From positions 248,001 through 312,000 of the forward strand of contig JACKLN010000004.1 in assembly GCA_024235855.1 (NCBI GenBank): a stretch of 64,000 nucleotides of DNA. Reading direction: 5' to 3'. Positions 44,526-53,500 of this stretch are shown piece after piece. Under the pieces are notes generated by a model. It ran no database searches. It saw only the letters and a list, made by a program, of their open reading frames with translations, and was not told where the DNA came from. Numbering within the stretch: the stretch's first letter is position 1; each line of letters starts with the position of its first letter. The stretch is from Burkholderiaceae bacterium (lineage in GTDB: Bacteria > Pseudomonadota > Gammaproteobacteria > Burkholderiales > Burkholderiaceae_C). A program made the translations under genes and the position numbers.

Positions 44526-46007
44526 TCAGCGTCCGTCGGTCGCGGCCGGCTCGGTCATGCCGTAGCGGTGCAGCTTGACGTACAGGCTCTGGCGCGAGAG
44601 CCCGAGCATCTCCGCCGCCGACGCACGGTTGCCCTGCGTGAGCTGCAGCGCCGCCTCGATGCAGAGCTGCTCGATGAGGTCGGTGGACTCGCGCACCAGG
44701 TCCTTCAACGGCATGCGGCCGACGAGCTGCGTCAGCTGCTCCACCGACCGTGGCGTCGCCTTGCCCGCCTGAAGCGCCGGCCCCAGCCGGCGACCGACGT
44801 GCCGCACGGCAAAGCCCATGCATGGCGGGTCGCCATCGGGCACGGCCGCCGCCGAGACCTCGACGTCGGCATCGACACCATGCTCGCCGTGCACGACGGT
44901 GCCGAACAGGCGCAGCACACCCTGCTGGCGCAGTGTGGCCAGCATGACCTGGAGGTCGACGCCTGGCCGCCCCAGCCAGCGGTCGATCGATTCGCCGACC
45001 AGCTGGTCCTCGGCCGTCAACTGCGTCAAGGCGACGAAGGCCGCATTCGCCGTCAGCACACGGCCTTCGGCATCGGTGACGACGACGCCGTCGGGCGCGC
45101 GGTCGATGACCTGCACCAGGGCGCGGTGCGACGCCGCCGGGTCCGCGCCTTCGCCCGGGGCCTGGCGCAGGCGCAGCAGGTAAAGCGGCGCGTCGTCCTC
45201 CATGAACAGGCTGGCGCCGGCGACCAGGCTCGTGCGCCGTGCTGCAGCACCGATGCGCAGGGTCACCTCCTCGCTGCGCCCGCTGGCGCGCACACGGCCC
45301 AGCAGCGCCATCAGGTCACGCTGGGTGCGTTCCGGCAGGCCGGCACCGAGCGGCTGGCCCACCAGCCGCTTGACGGGCACGCCCAGGGTCTGGCGCGCAG
45401 CAGCATTGGCCTCCAGCACCTTGCCGCCGACACCGTCGACAATCAAAACCGCCTCGGAGGCGGTGTCGAACATCAGCTGATACCGGGTCTCGGCGTGGCG
45501 CAGCCGCCAGTAGTCGCGCTCCAGGGTCTGCTGCGCATCCACCAGCTTCTGCTGAAGTTCTCCGAGGTGACGCACGTCCCGCCCCACGGCCAGCACGCGG
45601 CCGTCAGGCCCCATCGGCACCGCGGCGTACATCACCGGGAAATCGTGGCCCGCTTCACCCGGGTGGTTCACATGCCGCCAGCGCTGGCCTTCGGCGCGGC
45701 CCGCATTCAGCAGCAGCGACTGCACCTTGGGGCGGCTCTCCGGCGTGACCACGTCGGCCCAGGCGCGGCCGACCCACGCCTCGACATCGTGAACAGGAAG
45801 GTCATCCACGCTGGTGGACAGGTCCTCGATCACGCCGTGGGCGTCGAGCACCAGCGCGATGTCGGAGGCGGCAGCGATCAGCGGGGCCACGTCCTTGCTC
45901 GGCAATGCCTCGATCGACCCGGCACCGGCCAGAAATGAAGCGCGGGGCGACTGCCCCGCGACGCCGTTGCTCCTGCGCGCGCCTCCCTGCGATCGCTTGC
46001 TTGCCAC
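44526..46007 (-). CDS. ppsR: Aerobic photosynthesis repressor PpsR/CrtJ
   Basis: A 493-residue repressor. An N-terminal PAS region (IAAASDIALVLDAHGVIEDLSTSVDDLP), a Gln-rich linker coil, two further PAS domains (TRYQLMFDTASEAVLIVDGVG; ALVQVIDRAPDGVVVTDAEGRVLTANAAFV) and a C-terminal Fis-type helix-turn-helix (ASAAEMLGLSRQSLYVKLHRYG). Only two cysteines are seen: Cys396 and Cys449, the latter just before the DNA-binding domain, as in CrtJ. The Cys near 250 that CrtJ uses for a disulfide is not seen. It lies downstream of ppaA, six bases apart, and upstream of the bchG operon. Confidence 0.96.
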   Translation of the reverse strand: MASKRSQGGARRSNGVAGQSPRASFLAGAGSIEALPSKDVAPLIAAASDIALVLDAHGVIEDLSTSVDDLPVHDVEAWVGRAWADVVTPESRPKVQSLLLNAGRAEGQRWRHVNHPGEAGHDFPVMYAAVPMGPDGRVLAVGRDVRHLGELQQKLVDAQQTLERDYWRLRHAETRYQLMFDTASEAVLIVDGVGGKVLEANAAARQTLGVPVKRLVGQPLGAGLPERTQRDLMALLGRVRASGRSEEVTLRIGAAARRTSLVAGASLFMEDDAPLYLLRLRQAPGEGADPAASHRALVQVIDRAPDGVVVTDAEGRVLTANAAFVALTQLTAEDQLVGESIDRWLGRPGVDLQVMLATLRQQGVLRLFGTVVHGEHGVDADVEVSAAAVPDGDPPCMGFAVRHVGRRLGPALQAGKATPRSVEQLTQLVGRMPLKDLVRESTDLIEQLCIEAALQLTQGNRASAAEMLGLSRQSLYVKLHRYGMTEPAATDGR

Positions 46008-46013
46008 CTTGCT

Positions 46014-46889
46014 TCAGCCCTGTTGATCCACCAGATCGTGGGCCACAAGGATAGCCCGACTCGCATCCTCGGCCGTCGCGTCGGCACCGAGCCGTTCGAG
46101 CAGTTCGGGCTGCGACAGCAGCAGGGGGCCGCCCACCATCACGCGGACGTCCCGGTTGACAGAGGCCCCACGTGCGTCGCGGATCAGCGTGGCCAGGGCG
46201 TCGACGTGCCGATCGGATCCCAGCGTGAAGCCGACGAGGTCGAATCGCGCGCGCCTCAGCAGTGTGAGCAGGGCGCCCGGCTGGTCCAGCGGCTCGGCAT
46301 GCACCTGCCAGCCCGCGGCGCGGAAGAAGTCGCGCACCATCGACAGGCCCAGCGTGTGCTGCTCACCAGGCGCCGGCACGAACACGGCACTCAGGGGCCG
46401 GACCACGGATGCCGGCACGGCCTCCAAGCCGCCGGTGACCCGGTGCAGCAGCGCCTGCAGCCGCCCCAGGCCGATCGTGACCTGGGTGAAGTCGCAACGG
46501 TCATCGGACCACCATTCCCCGAGCCGCCGGGCCGCCGGCGACAGCAGGTCCAGGCACAGATGCACGGGCGTCACGCCGCGCTGCTGCACGGCCTGCAGAC
46601 AGCTCCAGGCCTGTTCCGAACCGGCCAGCAGGGCCGCGGCGAGGCGCTCGACGTCGGCATCGTCCAGCGGCGCGGCGGTCGCGGCCGCCTGCAGCGCCTG
46701 TTCGACGCCATGACGCTGCTCGCGATGCAGCAGCATCAGCCGCGGGATGATCTCGGCCTCCACGGTGCGCAGCAACGCCTGTGCACGCGCTGCCTCGGAT
46801 GTGGGGTCGGCGAAGGGCTGGCAAGGCTCCTCGGCTCGACTTCGCCAATGGTCCGCGGTTGCCCGCCGGCCCGGAGTCCATGCCCTCAT
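46014..46889 (-). CDS. ppaA: B12-binding antirepressor PpaA/AerR
   Basis: A 291-residue regulator of the PpaA/AerR group that binds cobalamin and counters PpsR. The helical region (about 15-160, RLMLLHREQRHGVEQALQ; PVHLCLDLLSPAARRLGEWWSDDRCDFTQVTIGLGRLQ) precedes a B12 fold with PGEQHTLGLSMVRDFF; His178 takes the cobalt-ligand place of the DxHxxG motif, with Glu for Asp. GFTLGSDRH and VMVGGPLLL complete the fold. The start at 46889 has GAGGAG eight bases before it, so the longer frame to 46994 is not used. First gene of ppaA-ppsR. Confidence 0.94.
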   Translation of the reverse strand: MRAWTPGRRATADHWRSRAEEPCQPFADPTSEAARAQALLRTVEAEIIPRLMLLHREQRHGVEQALQAAATAAPLDDADVERLAAALLAGSEQAWSCLQAVQQRGVTPVHLCLDLLSPAARRLGEWWSDDRCDFTQVTIGLGRLQALLHRVTGGLEAVPASVVRPLSAVFVPAPGEQHTLGLSMVRDFFRAAGWQVHAEPLDQPGALLTLLRRARFDLVGFTLGSDRHVDALATLIRDARGASVNRDVRVMVGGPLLLSQPELLERLGADATAEDASRAILVAHDLVDQQG

Positions 46890-47020
46890 GCGCGTCTCCT
46901 CTGTGCGCGGCACAGCGACCACAGTGCATCGGACTTCCGCTGGCCACCCGGAGGATCCGGACAGGCCCAGTGCACACCATTGCCGTCGTGTCAATCATGT
47001 CGTCCGTTGGACGTGTCAAC

Positions 47021-47049
47021 CTTTTACGCTGGGCGCTGGGCACTGTCAA
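47021..47049 (-). promoter_or_regulatory. Candidate promoter for ppaA-ppsR
   Basis: On the minus strand TTGACA (47044-47049) and TAAAAG (47021-47026) have a 17-base spacer. The start would be near 47014, leaving about 125 bases of leader before ppaA. A TGTCAA half-site sits at the predicted start. Confidence 0.55.
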
Positions 47050-47120
47050 AGCGTTTCTGGACACGCGGCGGCCGAACACACCGGGAGGTATGAAAACACC
47101 TAAGCGTCAACTTCAAATAA

Positions 47121-47138
47121 CGTCAACCTGTATTGACA
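47121..47138. promoter_or_regulatory. Candidate PpsR operator at the bchF promoter
   Basis: CGTCAACCTGTATTGACA has a perfect GTCAA/TTGAC inverted core and matches TGTC-N10-GACA at seven of eight bases. It overlaps the -35 box of the bchF promoter, the expected position for aerobic repression. Confidence 0.72.
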
Positions 47139-47161
47139 CTCTGGCGGCCGCGACATAGATT
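47133..47161 (+). promoter_or_regulatory. Sigma70-type promoter of the bchF operon
   Basis: TTGACA (47133-47138) and TAGATT (47156-47161) with a 17-base spacer give a near-consensus promoter. The predicted start near 47168 leaves a leader of about 17 bases before the GTG of bchF. It should drive bchFNBHLM and perhaps the whole puh-crt run. Confidence 0.72.
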
Positions 47162-47184
47162 GGCTTCACTCCTGGATCCGCCAC

Positions 47185-47691
47185 GTGCCCACGAAGCCTT
47201 CACCCCACCCGCCCCTTCAGCTGTACACGCCGGCCGAACGTGCGCGCCGGGACGCCACACGCTGGACGCTGGTCCAGGGCGTGCTGGCACCGATCCAGTT
47301 CCTGGTGTTCCTGGTCAGCCTCGGCCTCGTGCTGCACTGCCTGGCCACCGGCCGTGGCGAGGCCGCGGCCACGGTCTCGGTGGTGCTGAAGACCGCGCTG
47401 CTCTACACCATCATGGTCACCGGTGCCGCCTGGGAGAAGCGTGTCTTCGGCGTCTGGCTGTTCGCCCGCCCGTTCTTCTGGGAGGACGTCTTCAGCATGC
47501 TGGTGCTGGCCCTGCACACGGCCTATCTGGTGGCGCTGGCCACCGGCGCCCTGGGCATCGTGGCCCTGCTGTGGCTGGCCCTGGCAGCCTATGCCGCCTA
47601 TCTGGTCAATGCCGCGCAGTTCGTGCTGAAGCTGCGCATGGCGCGGCTGCAGGCCCCCGCGCGGGCAGAAGCTGCGGGGGCCATGGCATGA
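47185..47691 (+). CDS. bchF: 3-vinyl bacteriochlorophyllide hydratase
   Basis: A 168-residue membrane enzyme that adds water to the C3 vinyl group of (bacterio)chlorophyllide. LYTPAERARRDATRWTLVQGVLAPIQFLVFLVSLGLVLHCL is the family opening, with later AWEKRVFGVWLFARPFFWEDVFSMLVLALH. Three to four helices. GTG start at 47185. Stop overlaps the bchN start by four bases (ATGA). Confidence 0.96.
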   Translation: MPTKPSPHPPLQLYTPAERARRDATRWTLVQGVLAPIQFLVFLVSLGLVLHCLATGRGEAAATVSVVLKTALLYTIMVTGAAWEKRVFGVWLFARPFFWEDVFSMLVLALHTAYLVALATGALGIVALLWLALAAYAAYLVNAAQFVLKLRMARLQAPARAEAAGAMA

Positions 47692-48962
47692 ATGCCCGCC
47701 AGGACATCCCCATCGCCGTGGCCGACGGCGTGTTGCGAGAACGTGGTCAGCGCGAGGTCTTCTGCGGCCTGACTGGCATCGTCTGGCTGCACCGCAAGAT
47801 CCAGGACGCCTTCTTCCTCGTCGTCGGATCGCGCACCTGCGCGCACCTGCTGCAGTCCGCGGCAGGCGTGATGATCTTCGCCGAGCCGCGCTTCGGCACG
47901 GCCATCATCGACGAGCGGGATCTCGCCGGGCTGGCCGACGCCAACGCCGAACTCGATGCCGTGGTCGAACGCCTGCTGGCGCGCCGGCCCGAGATCCGCA
48001 TGCTGTTCCTCGTCGGCTCCTGCCCGTCGGAGGTCATCAAGCTCGACCTGTCGCGCGCGGCCGAGCGGCTCAACGCCCGCCACCACCCGGCCGTGCGCGT
48101 GCTCAACTACAGCGGCAGCGGCATCGAGACCACCTTCACCCAGGGCGAGGACGCCTGCCTGGCCGCGCTGGTCCCGCAGCTGCCGGCCGCACCGGCAGAA
48201 GAAGCGCCTTCGCTGCTCGTCGTCGGCGCCCTGCCGGACATCGTCGAGGACCAGTTCACCCGCCTGCTGCAGGCCATCGGCATCGAGGCCCCGCGCTTCC
48301 TGCCGGCCCGCCGTTCTGGCGCGATGCCGGCCGTGGGTGCCGGCACACGCTACCTGCTGGCCCAGCCCTTCCTGGGCGACACGGCCAAGGCGCTGGAAGC
48401 CCGCGGGGCGCGCCGGATCGCCGCCCCCTTCCCGTTCGGCGTCGAGGGCACGACCGCCTGGCTGCGCGCCGCGGCCGGCGCGTTCGGCATCGGCCACGAC
48501 ACGGTCGAACGCGTCACGGCCACGGCGCGTGAACGCGCCACCACGGCGCTGGCGCGGCAGCGCCGGCTGCTCGAAGGGCGCCGCATCTTCTTCTTCCCCG
48601 ACTCCCAGCTCGAGATCCCGCTCGCGCGCTTCCTCAGCCGCGAACTGGGCATGCAGTTGATCGAGGTGGGGACGCCCTACCTGCACCGCACGCACCTGGC
48701 CGAGGAACTGGCCCTGCTGCCGCGCGGCACGGCGCTCAGCGAAGGCCAGGACGTCGACCGTCAGCTCGACCGCTGCCGCGCCGCGCAGCCGGACCTCACG
48801 GTCTGCGGCCTGGGCCTGGCCAACCCGCTGGAGGCCGAAGGCCTGGCCACCAAGTGGTCGATCGAGCTGGTCTTCTCCCCGGTGCACGGCTACGAGCAGG
48901 CGGCCGACCTCGCCGCCCTCTTCGCCCGCCCGCTGGACCGCCGCCAACGGCTGGCCGCCTAG
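47688..48962 (+). CDS. bchN: Dark protochlorophyllide reductase, subunit N
   Basis: A 424-residue subunit of the light-independent protochlorophyllide reductase that takes electrons from BchL. The [4Fe-4S] ligands fall at Cys26 (VFCGLTG), Cys51 (SRTCAHLL) and Cys112 (VGSCPSEV), the same numbers as in Rhodobacter BchN, which confirms the ATG at 47688. The other ligand is from BchB. Overlaps bchF; bchB starts 10 bases after its stop. Confidence 0.98.
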   Translation: MNARQDIPIAVADGVLRERGQREVFCGLTGIVWLHRKIQDAFFLVVGSRTCAHLLQSAAGVMIFAEPRFGTAIIDERDLAGLADANAELDAVVERLLARRPEIRMLFLVGSCPSEVIKLDLSRAAERLNARHHPAVRVLNYSGSGIETTFTQGEDACLAALVPQLPAAPAEEAPSLLVVGALPDIVEDQFTRLLQAIGIEAPRFLPARRSGAMPAVGAGTRYLLAQPFLGDTAKALEARGARRIAAPFPFGVEGTTAWLRAAAGAFGIGHDTVERVTATARERATTALARQRRLLEGRRIFFFPDSQLEIPLARFLSRELGMQLIEVGTPYLHRTHLAEELALLPRGTALSEGQDVDRQLDRCRAAQPDLTVCGLGLANPLEAEGLATKWSIELVFSPVHGYEQAADLAALFARPLDRRQRLAA

Positions 48963-48972
48963 GCCACACACG

Positions 48973-50568
48973 ATGCAGCTCACGCTCTGGACCTACGAAG
49001 GCCCGCCGCACGTCGGCGCGATGCGCGTGGTCACCGCGATGCAGGGCGTGCACTACGTGCTGCACGCGCCCCAGGGCGACACCTACGCCGACCTGCTGTT
49101 CACGATGATCGAGCGCCGCGACCGGCGGCCGCCCGTCACCTACAGCACCTTCCAGGCGCGCGACCTGGGCGGCGACACCGCCGCCCTCTTCCAGACCGCC
49201 GCCCGCGACGCCGTGGCGCGCTTCCAGCCGCAGGCGCTGCTGGTCGGCGCGTCCTGCACCGCCGAACTGATCCAGGACGACCCCGGTGGCCTGGCCGAGG
49301 CCCTCGGGCTGGACATCCCGGTGATCCCGCTGGAACTGCCGAGTTACCAGCGCAAGGAGAACTGGGGCGCCGCCGAGACCTTCTACCGTCTGGTGCGGGC
49401 CATGGCCCCGGCGCCGGCGCCACGGCCCGAACGCGATGGCCGCCGCGCCCGCTGCAACCTGCTGGGCGCCACCGCGCTGGGCTTCCGCCACCGCGACGAC
49501 CTGCGCGAGGTGCGTGCCCTGCTCGACCGGCTGGGCGTGGACGTGCACGTGGCCGCCCCGATGGGCGCCACCCCGGCCGACCTGCAACGCCTGACCGAAG
49601 CCGACTTCAACGTCGTGCTCTACCCCGAGATCGCCGACACCGCCGCCGCCTGGCTGGAGCGCACGCACCGCATGCCGCGCACACGCACCGTGCCCATCGG
49701 CCGCCGCGCCACGCTGGCCTTCGTCGACGAGGTGGCGGCGCTGGCCGGCCTGGACGCCAACGCCGCGCACGAGGCGCTGGATTGGCGCGCCGACTGGTAC
49801 GCCCGCTCGGTCGACTCTAACTACCTCACCGGCAAGCGCGTCTTCGTCTTCGGCGACGCCACGCATGCCGTGGCCGCGGCCCGCGTCGCGGCGCACGAGC
49901 TGGGTTTCACCGTCGTCGGCCTGGGCACCTACAGCCGCGAGTTAGCGCGCGACGTGCGGGCCGCCGCCGCCGAGTTCGGGCTCGAGCCGCTGATCACCGA
50001 CGACTACCTCGAGGTCGAGGCCCGCATCGCCGAGCTGCAACCCGAGTTGGTGCTGGGCACACAGATGGAGCGCCACGTGGCCAAGCGCCTGGGCCTGCCC
50101 TGCGCGGTGATCTCGGCGCCGGTGCACGTGCAGGACTTCCCCGCCCGCCACGCGCCGCAGATGGGCGTGGAAGGCAGCGCGGTGATGTTCGACACCTGGG
50201 TGCAGCCGCTGATGATGGGCCTGGAGGAGCACCTGCTCCACATGTTCCGCGACGACTTCGAGTTCCACACGCAGGCCGCGCCGTCACACCTGGGTCGCAG
50301 CGGCACGCCGGTCGCGGCCGAGCCCATGCCTGCTGCCGCGCCAGAGGTGATGACCCCGGCCGCCGCCCCCATCGTCGTGCCCGCCACAGCGGGAGGAGCC
50401 GCCGTCGACCCCCGGTGGGCCGCCGACGCGGAGCGCGAGTTGCACCGCATCCCCTTCTTCGTGCGCGGCAAGGCCCGGCGCAACACCGAACGCTTCGCCC
50501 GCGACCGCGGCGTGGCGTTGATCACCGTCGAGACCCTCTACGATGCCAAGGCCCATTTCAGCGCGTGA
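48973..50568 (+). CDS. bchB: Dark protochlorophyllide reductase, subunit B
   Basis: A 531-residue partner of BchN. Asp36 in APQGDTYADLLF is the unusual aspartate ligand of the shared [4Fe-4S] cluster. VGASCTAELIQDDPGGLA and the ending RGKARRNTERFARDRGV...LYDAKAHF are the family landmarks, and a Pro/Ala-rich insertion near 440-470 links the core to the C-terminal module. The bchH start at 50543 overlaps its 3' end by 26 bases. Confidence 0.98.
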   Translation: MQLTLWTYEGPPHVGAMRVVTAMQGVHYVLHAPQGDTYADLLFTMIERRDRRPPVTYSTFQARDLGGDTAALFQTAARDAVARFQPQALLVGASCTAELIQDDPGGLAEALGLDIPVIPLELPSYQRKENWGAAETFYRLVRAMAPAPAPRPERDGRRARCNLLGATALGFRHRDDLREVRALLDRLGVDVHVAAPMGATPADLQRLTEADFNVVLYPEIADTAAAWLERTHRMPRTRTVPIGRRATLAFVDEVAALAGLDANAAHEALDWRADWYARSVDSNYLTGKRVFVFGDATHAVAAARVAAHELGFTVVGLGTYSRELARDVRAAAAEFGLEPLITDDYLEVEARIAELQPELVLGTQMERHVAKRLGLPCAVISAPVHVQDFPARHAPQMGVEGSAVMFDTWVQPLMMGLEEHLLHMFRDDFEFHTQAAPSHLGRSGTPVAAEPMPAAAPEVMTPAAAPIVVPATAGGAAVDPRWAADAERELHRIPFFVRGKARRNTERFARDRGVALITVETLYDAKAHFSA

Positions 50569-53500
50569 GTCCACCCGCGCCGCCGGCATCCCGATGCGGG
50601 TGACGCTGGTGACGATGGACAGCCACCTCGCCAGCGCGGCCGAACGCGCCGCGCGCACCCTGGCCACCGACCTGCCGGGCCTGGTCTTCACCGTGCACGC
50701 CGCCGCCGAGTGGAACGACAAGCCCGCCGCGCTGGCCCGCTGCCACGCCGACATCGCCGCCGCGGACATCGTCATCGCCACGATGCTGTTCATGGAAGAC
50801 CACTTCCTGCCGGTGATCGACGCGCTGCGGGCGCGCCGCGACCACTGCGACGCGATGGTCTGCGCCATGTCGGCCGGCGAGGTCATGAAGCTCACCCGCA
50901 TGGGCCGCTTCAGCATGGACGGTCAGGCCACCGGCATGACGGCACTGCTGAAGAAGCTGCGCCAGCGCATGTCCGGCAAGGGCGAGACCGAAGGTGCGGC
51001 CAAGCCCAGCGCCGGCGCGCAGCAGATGGCGCTGCTGCGCCGGCTGCCGCAGATCCTGCGCTTCATCCCCGGCACGGCACAGGACCTGCGCATCTACTTT
51101 CTGGTGCTTCAGTACTGGCTGGCCGGCTCGCAGGACAACGTGGCCAGCCTCGTGCACCTGCTGGTGCAGCGCTACGCGGCCGGCCCGCGCGAACCGCTGC
51201 GCGCACGGGCTCGCCCCGACGCGCCGCGTGCCTACCCCGAGGTGGGCGTGTACCACCCGCGCCTGCCCGGCCGGCTGACCGAGGACGCCACCGCGCTGCC
51301 GTCGCCGAAACAGGCGGCCGGCACCGTGGGCCTGCTGCTGATGCGCAGCTACCTGCTGGCCGGCAACACCGCGCACTACGACGGCGTCATCGGCGCGCTT
51401 GAGGCGCGCGGCCTGCGCGTGCTGCCCGCCTTCGCCACCGGGCTCGACGCCCGCCCCGCGGTGGAGGCCTTCTTCCTGCGCCAGGGCCGGCCGACGGTGG
51501 ACGCCGTGGTCTCGCTGACCGGCTTCTCGCTGGTCGGCGGCCCGGCCTACAACGATGCCCGCGCCGCCGAGGCCACGCTGGCGGCCCTGGACGTGCCCTA
51601 CCTGTCGGTGATGCCGGTGGAGTTCCAGACCCTGGAGCAGTGGGGCGACTCCGAGCGCGGCCTGATGCCGGTGGAAGCGACGATGATGGTCGCCATCCCG
51701 GAGCTCGACGGCTCCACCGGGCCCATGGTCTACGGCGGCCGCAGCGACGCCGCCGGCGCCGCCTGCAACGGCTGCGCCCGCCACTGCCACTTCGAGTCGG
51801 CCGCCGAAGCCCACGACATGCAGAGCTGCCCCGAACGCGCCGAGGCCCTGGCCGCGCGCGTGGCGCGGCTGGTGGCGCTGCGCCGCAGCGAGCGCGCACA
51901 GCGCCGCGTGGCCTGCGTGCTCTTCAACTTCCCGCCCAACGCCGGCAACACCGGCACCGCGGCCTTCCTGTCGGTGTTCGAGAGCCTGCACAACCTGCTG
52001 CTGGCGCTGCGCCACGAGGGCTACACGGTGGACGTGCCGGCCACGCCCGATGCACTGCGCGAGCGCATCGTTCAGGGCAACGCCGAGCGCCTGGGCGCCG
52101 CGGCCAACGTGCACGCGCGCATCGCGACCGACGACCACGTACGGCGCGAGCCGCACCTGGCCGAGATCGAGGCCCAGTGGGGCCCGGCGCCGGGCCGCAT
52201 CCAGAGCGATGGCAGCTCGATCCACGTGCTCGGCGAACGCTTTGGCAACGTCTTCGTCGGCATCCAGCCGGGCATGGGCTACGAGGGCGACCCGATGCGG
52301 CTGCTCTTCGAGCGCGGCTTCTCGCCCACGCATGCCTTCACCGCCTTCTATCGCTGGCTGCGCGAGGACTTCGCCGCCGACGCCGTGCTGCACTTCGGCA
52401 CCCACGGTGCGCTGGAGTTCATGCCCGGCAAGCAGGCCGGCCTGTCCGGCACCTGCTGGCCCGACCGCCTGATCGGCGACCTGCCCAACTTCTACCTCTA
52501 TGCGTCGAACAACCCGTCGGAAGGCACGATCGCCAAGCGCCGCGCCGCGGCCACGCTGATCAGCTACCTCACGCCGCCGGTGGGCCAGGCCGGCCTCTAC
52601 AAGGGCCTGGTGGACCTGAAGGCCAGCATCGAGCGCTGGCGCGCGCTGCCGCCGGAGGCCCAGGCCGAGCGCGAGGCGCTGACACCGCTGCTGCAGGCCC
52701 AGGCCGCACAGCTGGAATTCACCGCGGCCGAGCCGGCCTGGACCGACCTGCCGGCCAGCGGCCTGGCCAACCAGGTGGACTGCCTCTGGCGCGCCGTGCT
52801 GGAGACCGAGACCACGCTGATCCCACATGGCCTGCACGTGGTGGGCCGGCCACTGACGCCCGCCGAACGGCTGGACTTCCTGCGCGCCATGGGTGCCGCC
52901 TCCGCCGACGGTGGCAAGGCCCTGCCCGAGGCCGCCCTGCAGGCCCTGGTGGACGGCCGCAGCCCGAAGCAGGCGATGGCCACCGCCGGCCTGCCGGCCG
53001 ACGACGCGCTGCTGGCCCGTTTGACCGAACTGGCCACGGCCGGCGCGCAGTTGGCCGACGACCACGAGATCGCCGCCATCCTGCATGCGCTGGACGGCCG
53101 TTGGCTGCGCCCGGCCCCGGGCGGCGACCTGCTGCATAACCCCGACGTGCTGCCCACCGGCCGCAACCTGCACGGCTTCGACCCCTTCCGCCTGCCCAGC
53201 GCCTTCGCGGTGCAGGACGGCGCGCGCCAGGCCGAGCGCCTGCTGGCGCGCCACCAGGCCGACGGCCACGCCTTCCCGGAGACGGTGGCCCTGGTGCTCT
53301 GGGGCACCGACACGCTGAAGACCGAAGGCGCGCCCATCGGCCAGGCGCTGGCCCTGCTCGGGGCGAAGCCCCGCTTCGACGGCTACGGCCGCCTGGCCGG
53401 CGCCGAGTTGCTGCCGCTGGAAAGCCTGGGCCGGCCGCGCGTGGACGTGGTGATCACGCTCTCGGGCATCTTCCGCGACCTGCTGCCGCTGCAGATCAAA

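Larger units (their letters stand above)
46989..47138. repeat. Array of TGTCAA/CGTCAA half-sites between ppaA and bchF
   Basis: Copies of [TC]GTCAA lie at 46989-46994, 47014-47019, 47044-47049, 47105-47110 and 47121-47126, all in one orientation, plus the inverse TTGACA at 47133-47138. The last two direct copies are exactly 16 bases apart. Half-sites fall in the -35 boxes of both divergent promoters. A TGTC-N12-GACA pair also spans 47044-47063. The 295-base gap (46890-47184) holds no gene. Confidence 0.75.

Noticed and set aside
46890..46994. The extended N-terminus of PpaA starting at 46994
   Set aside because: The extra 35 residues are not protein-like, while the ATG at 46889 has a strong GAGGAG site at the correct distance.
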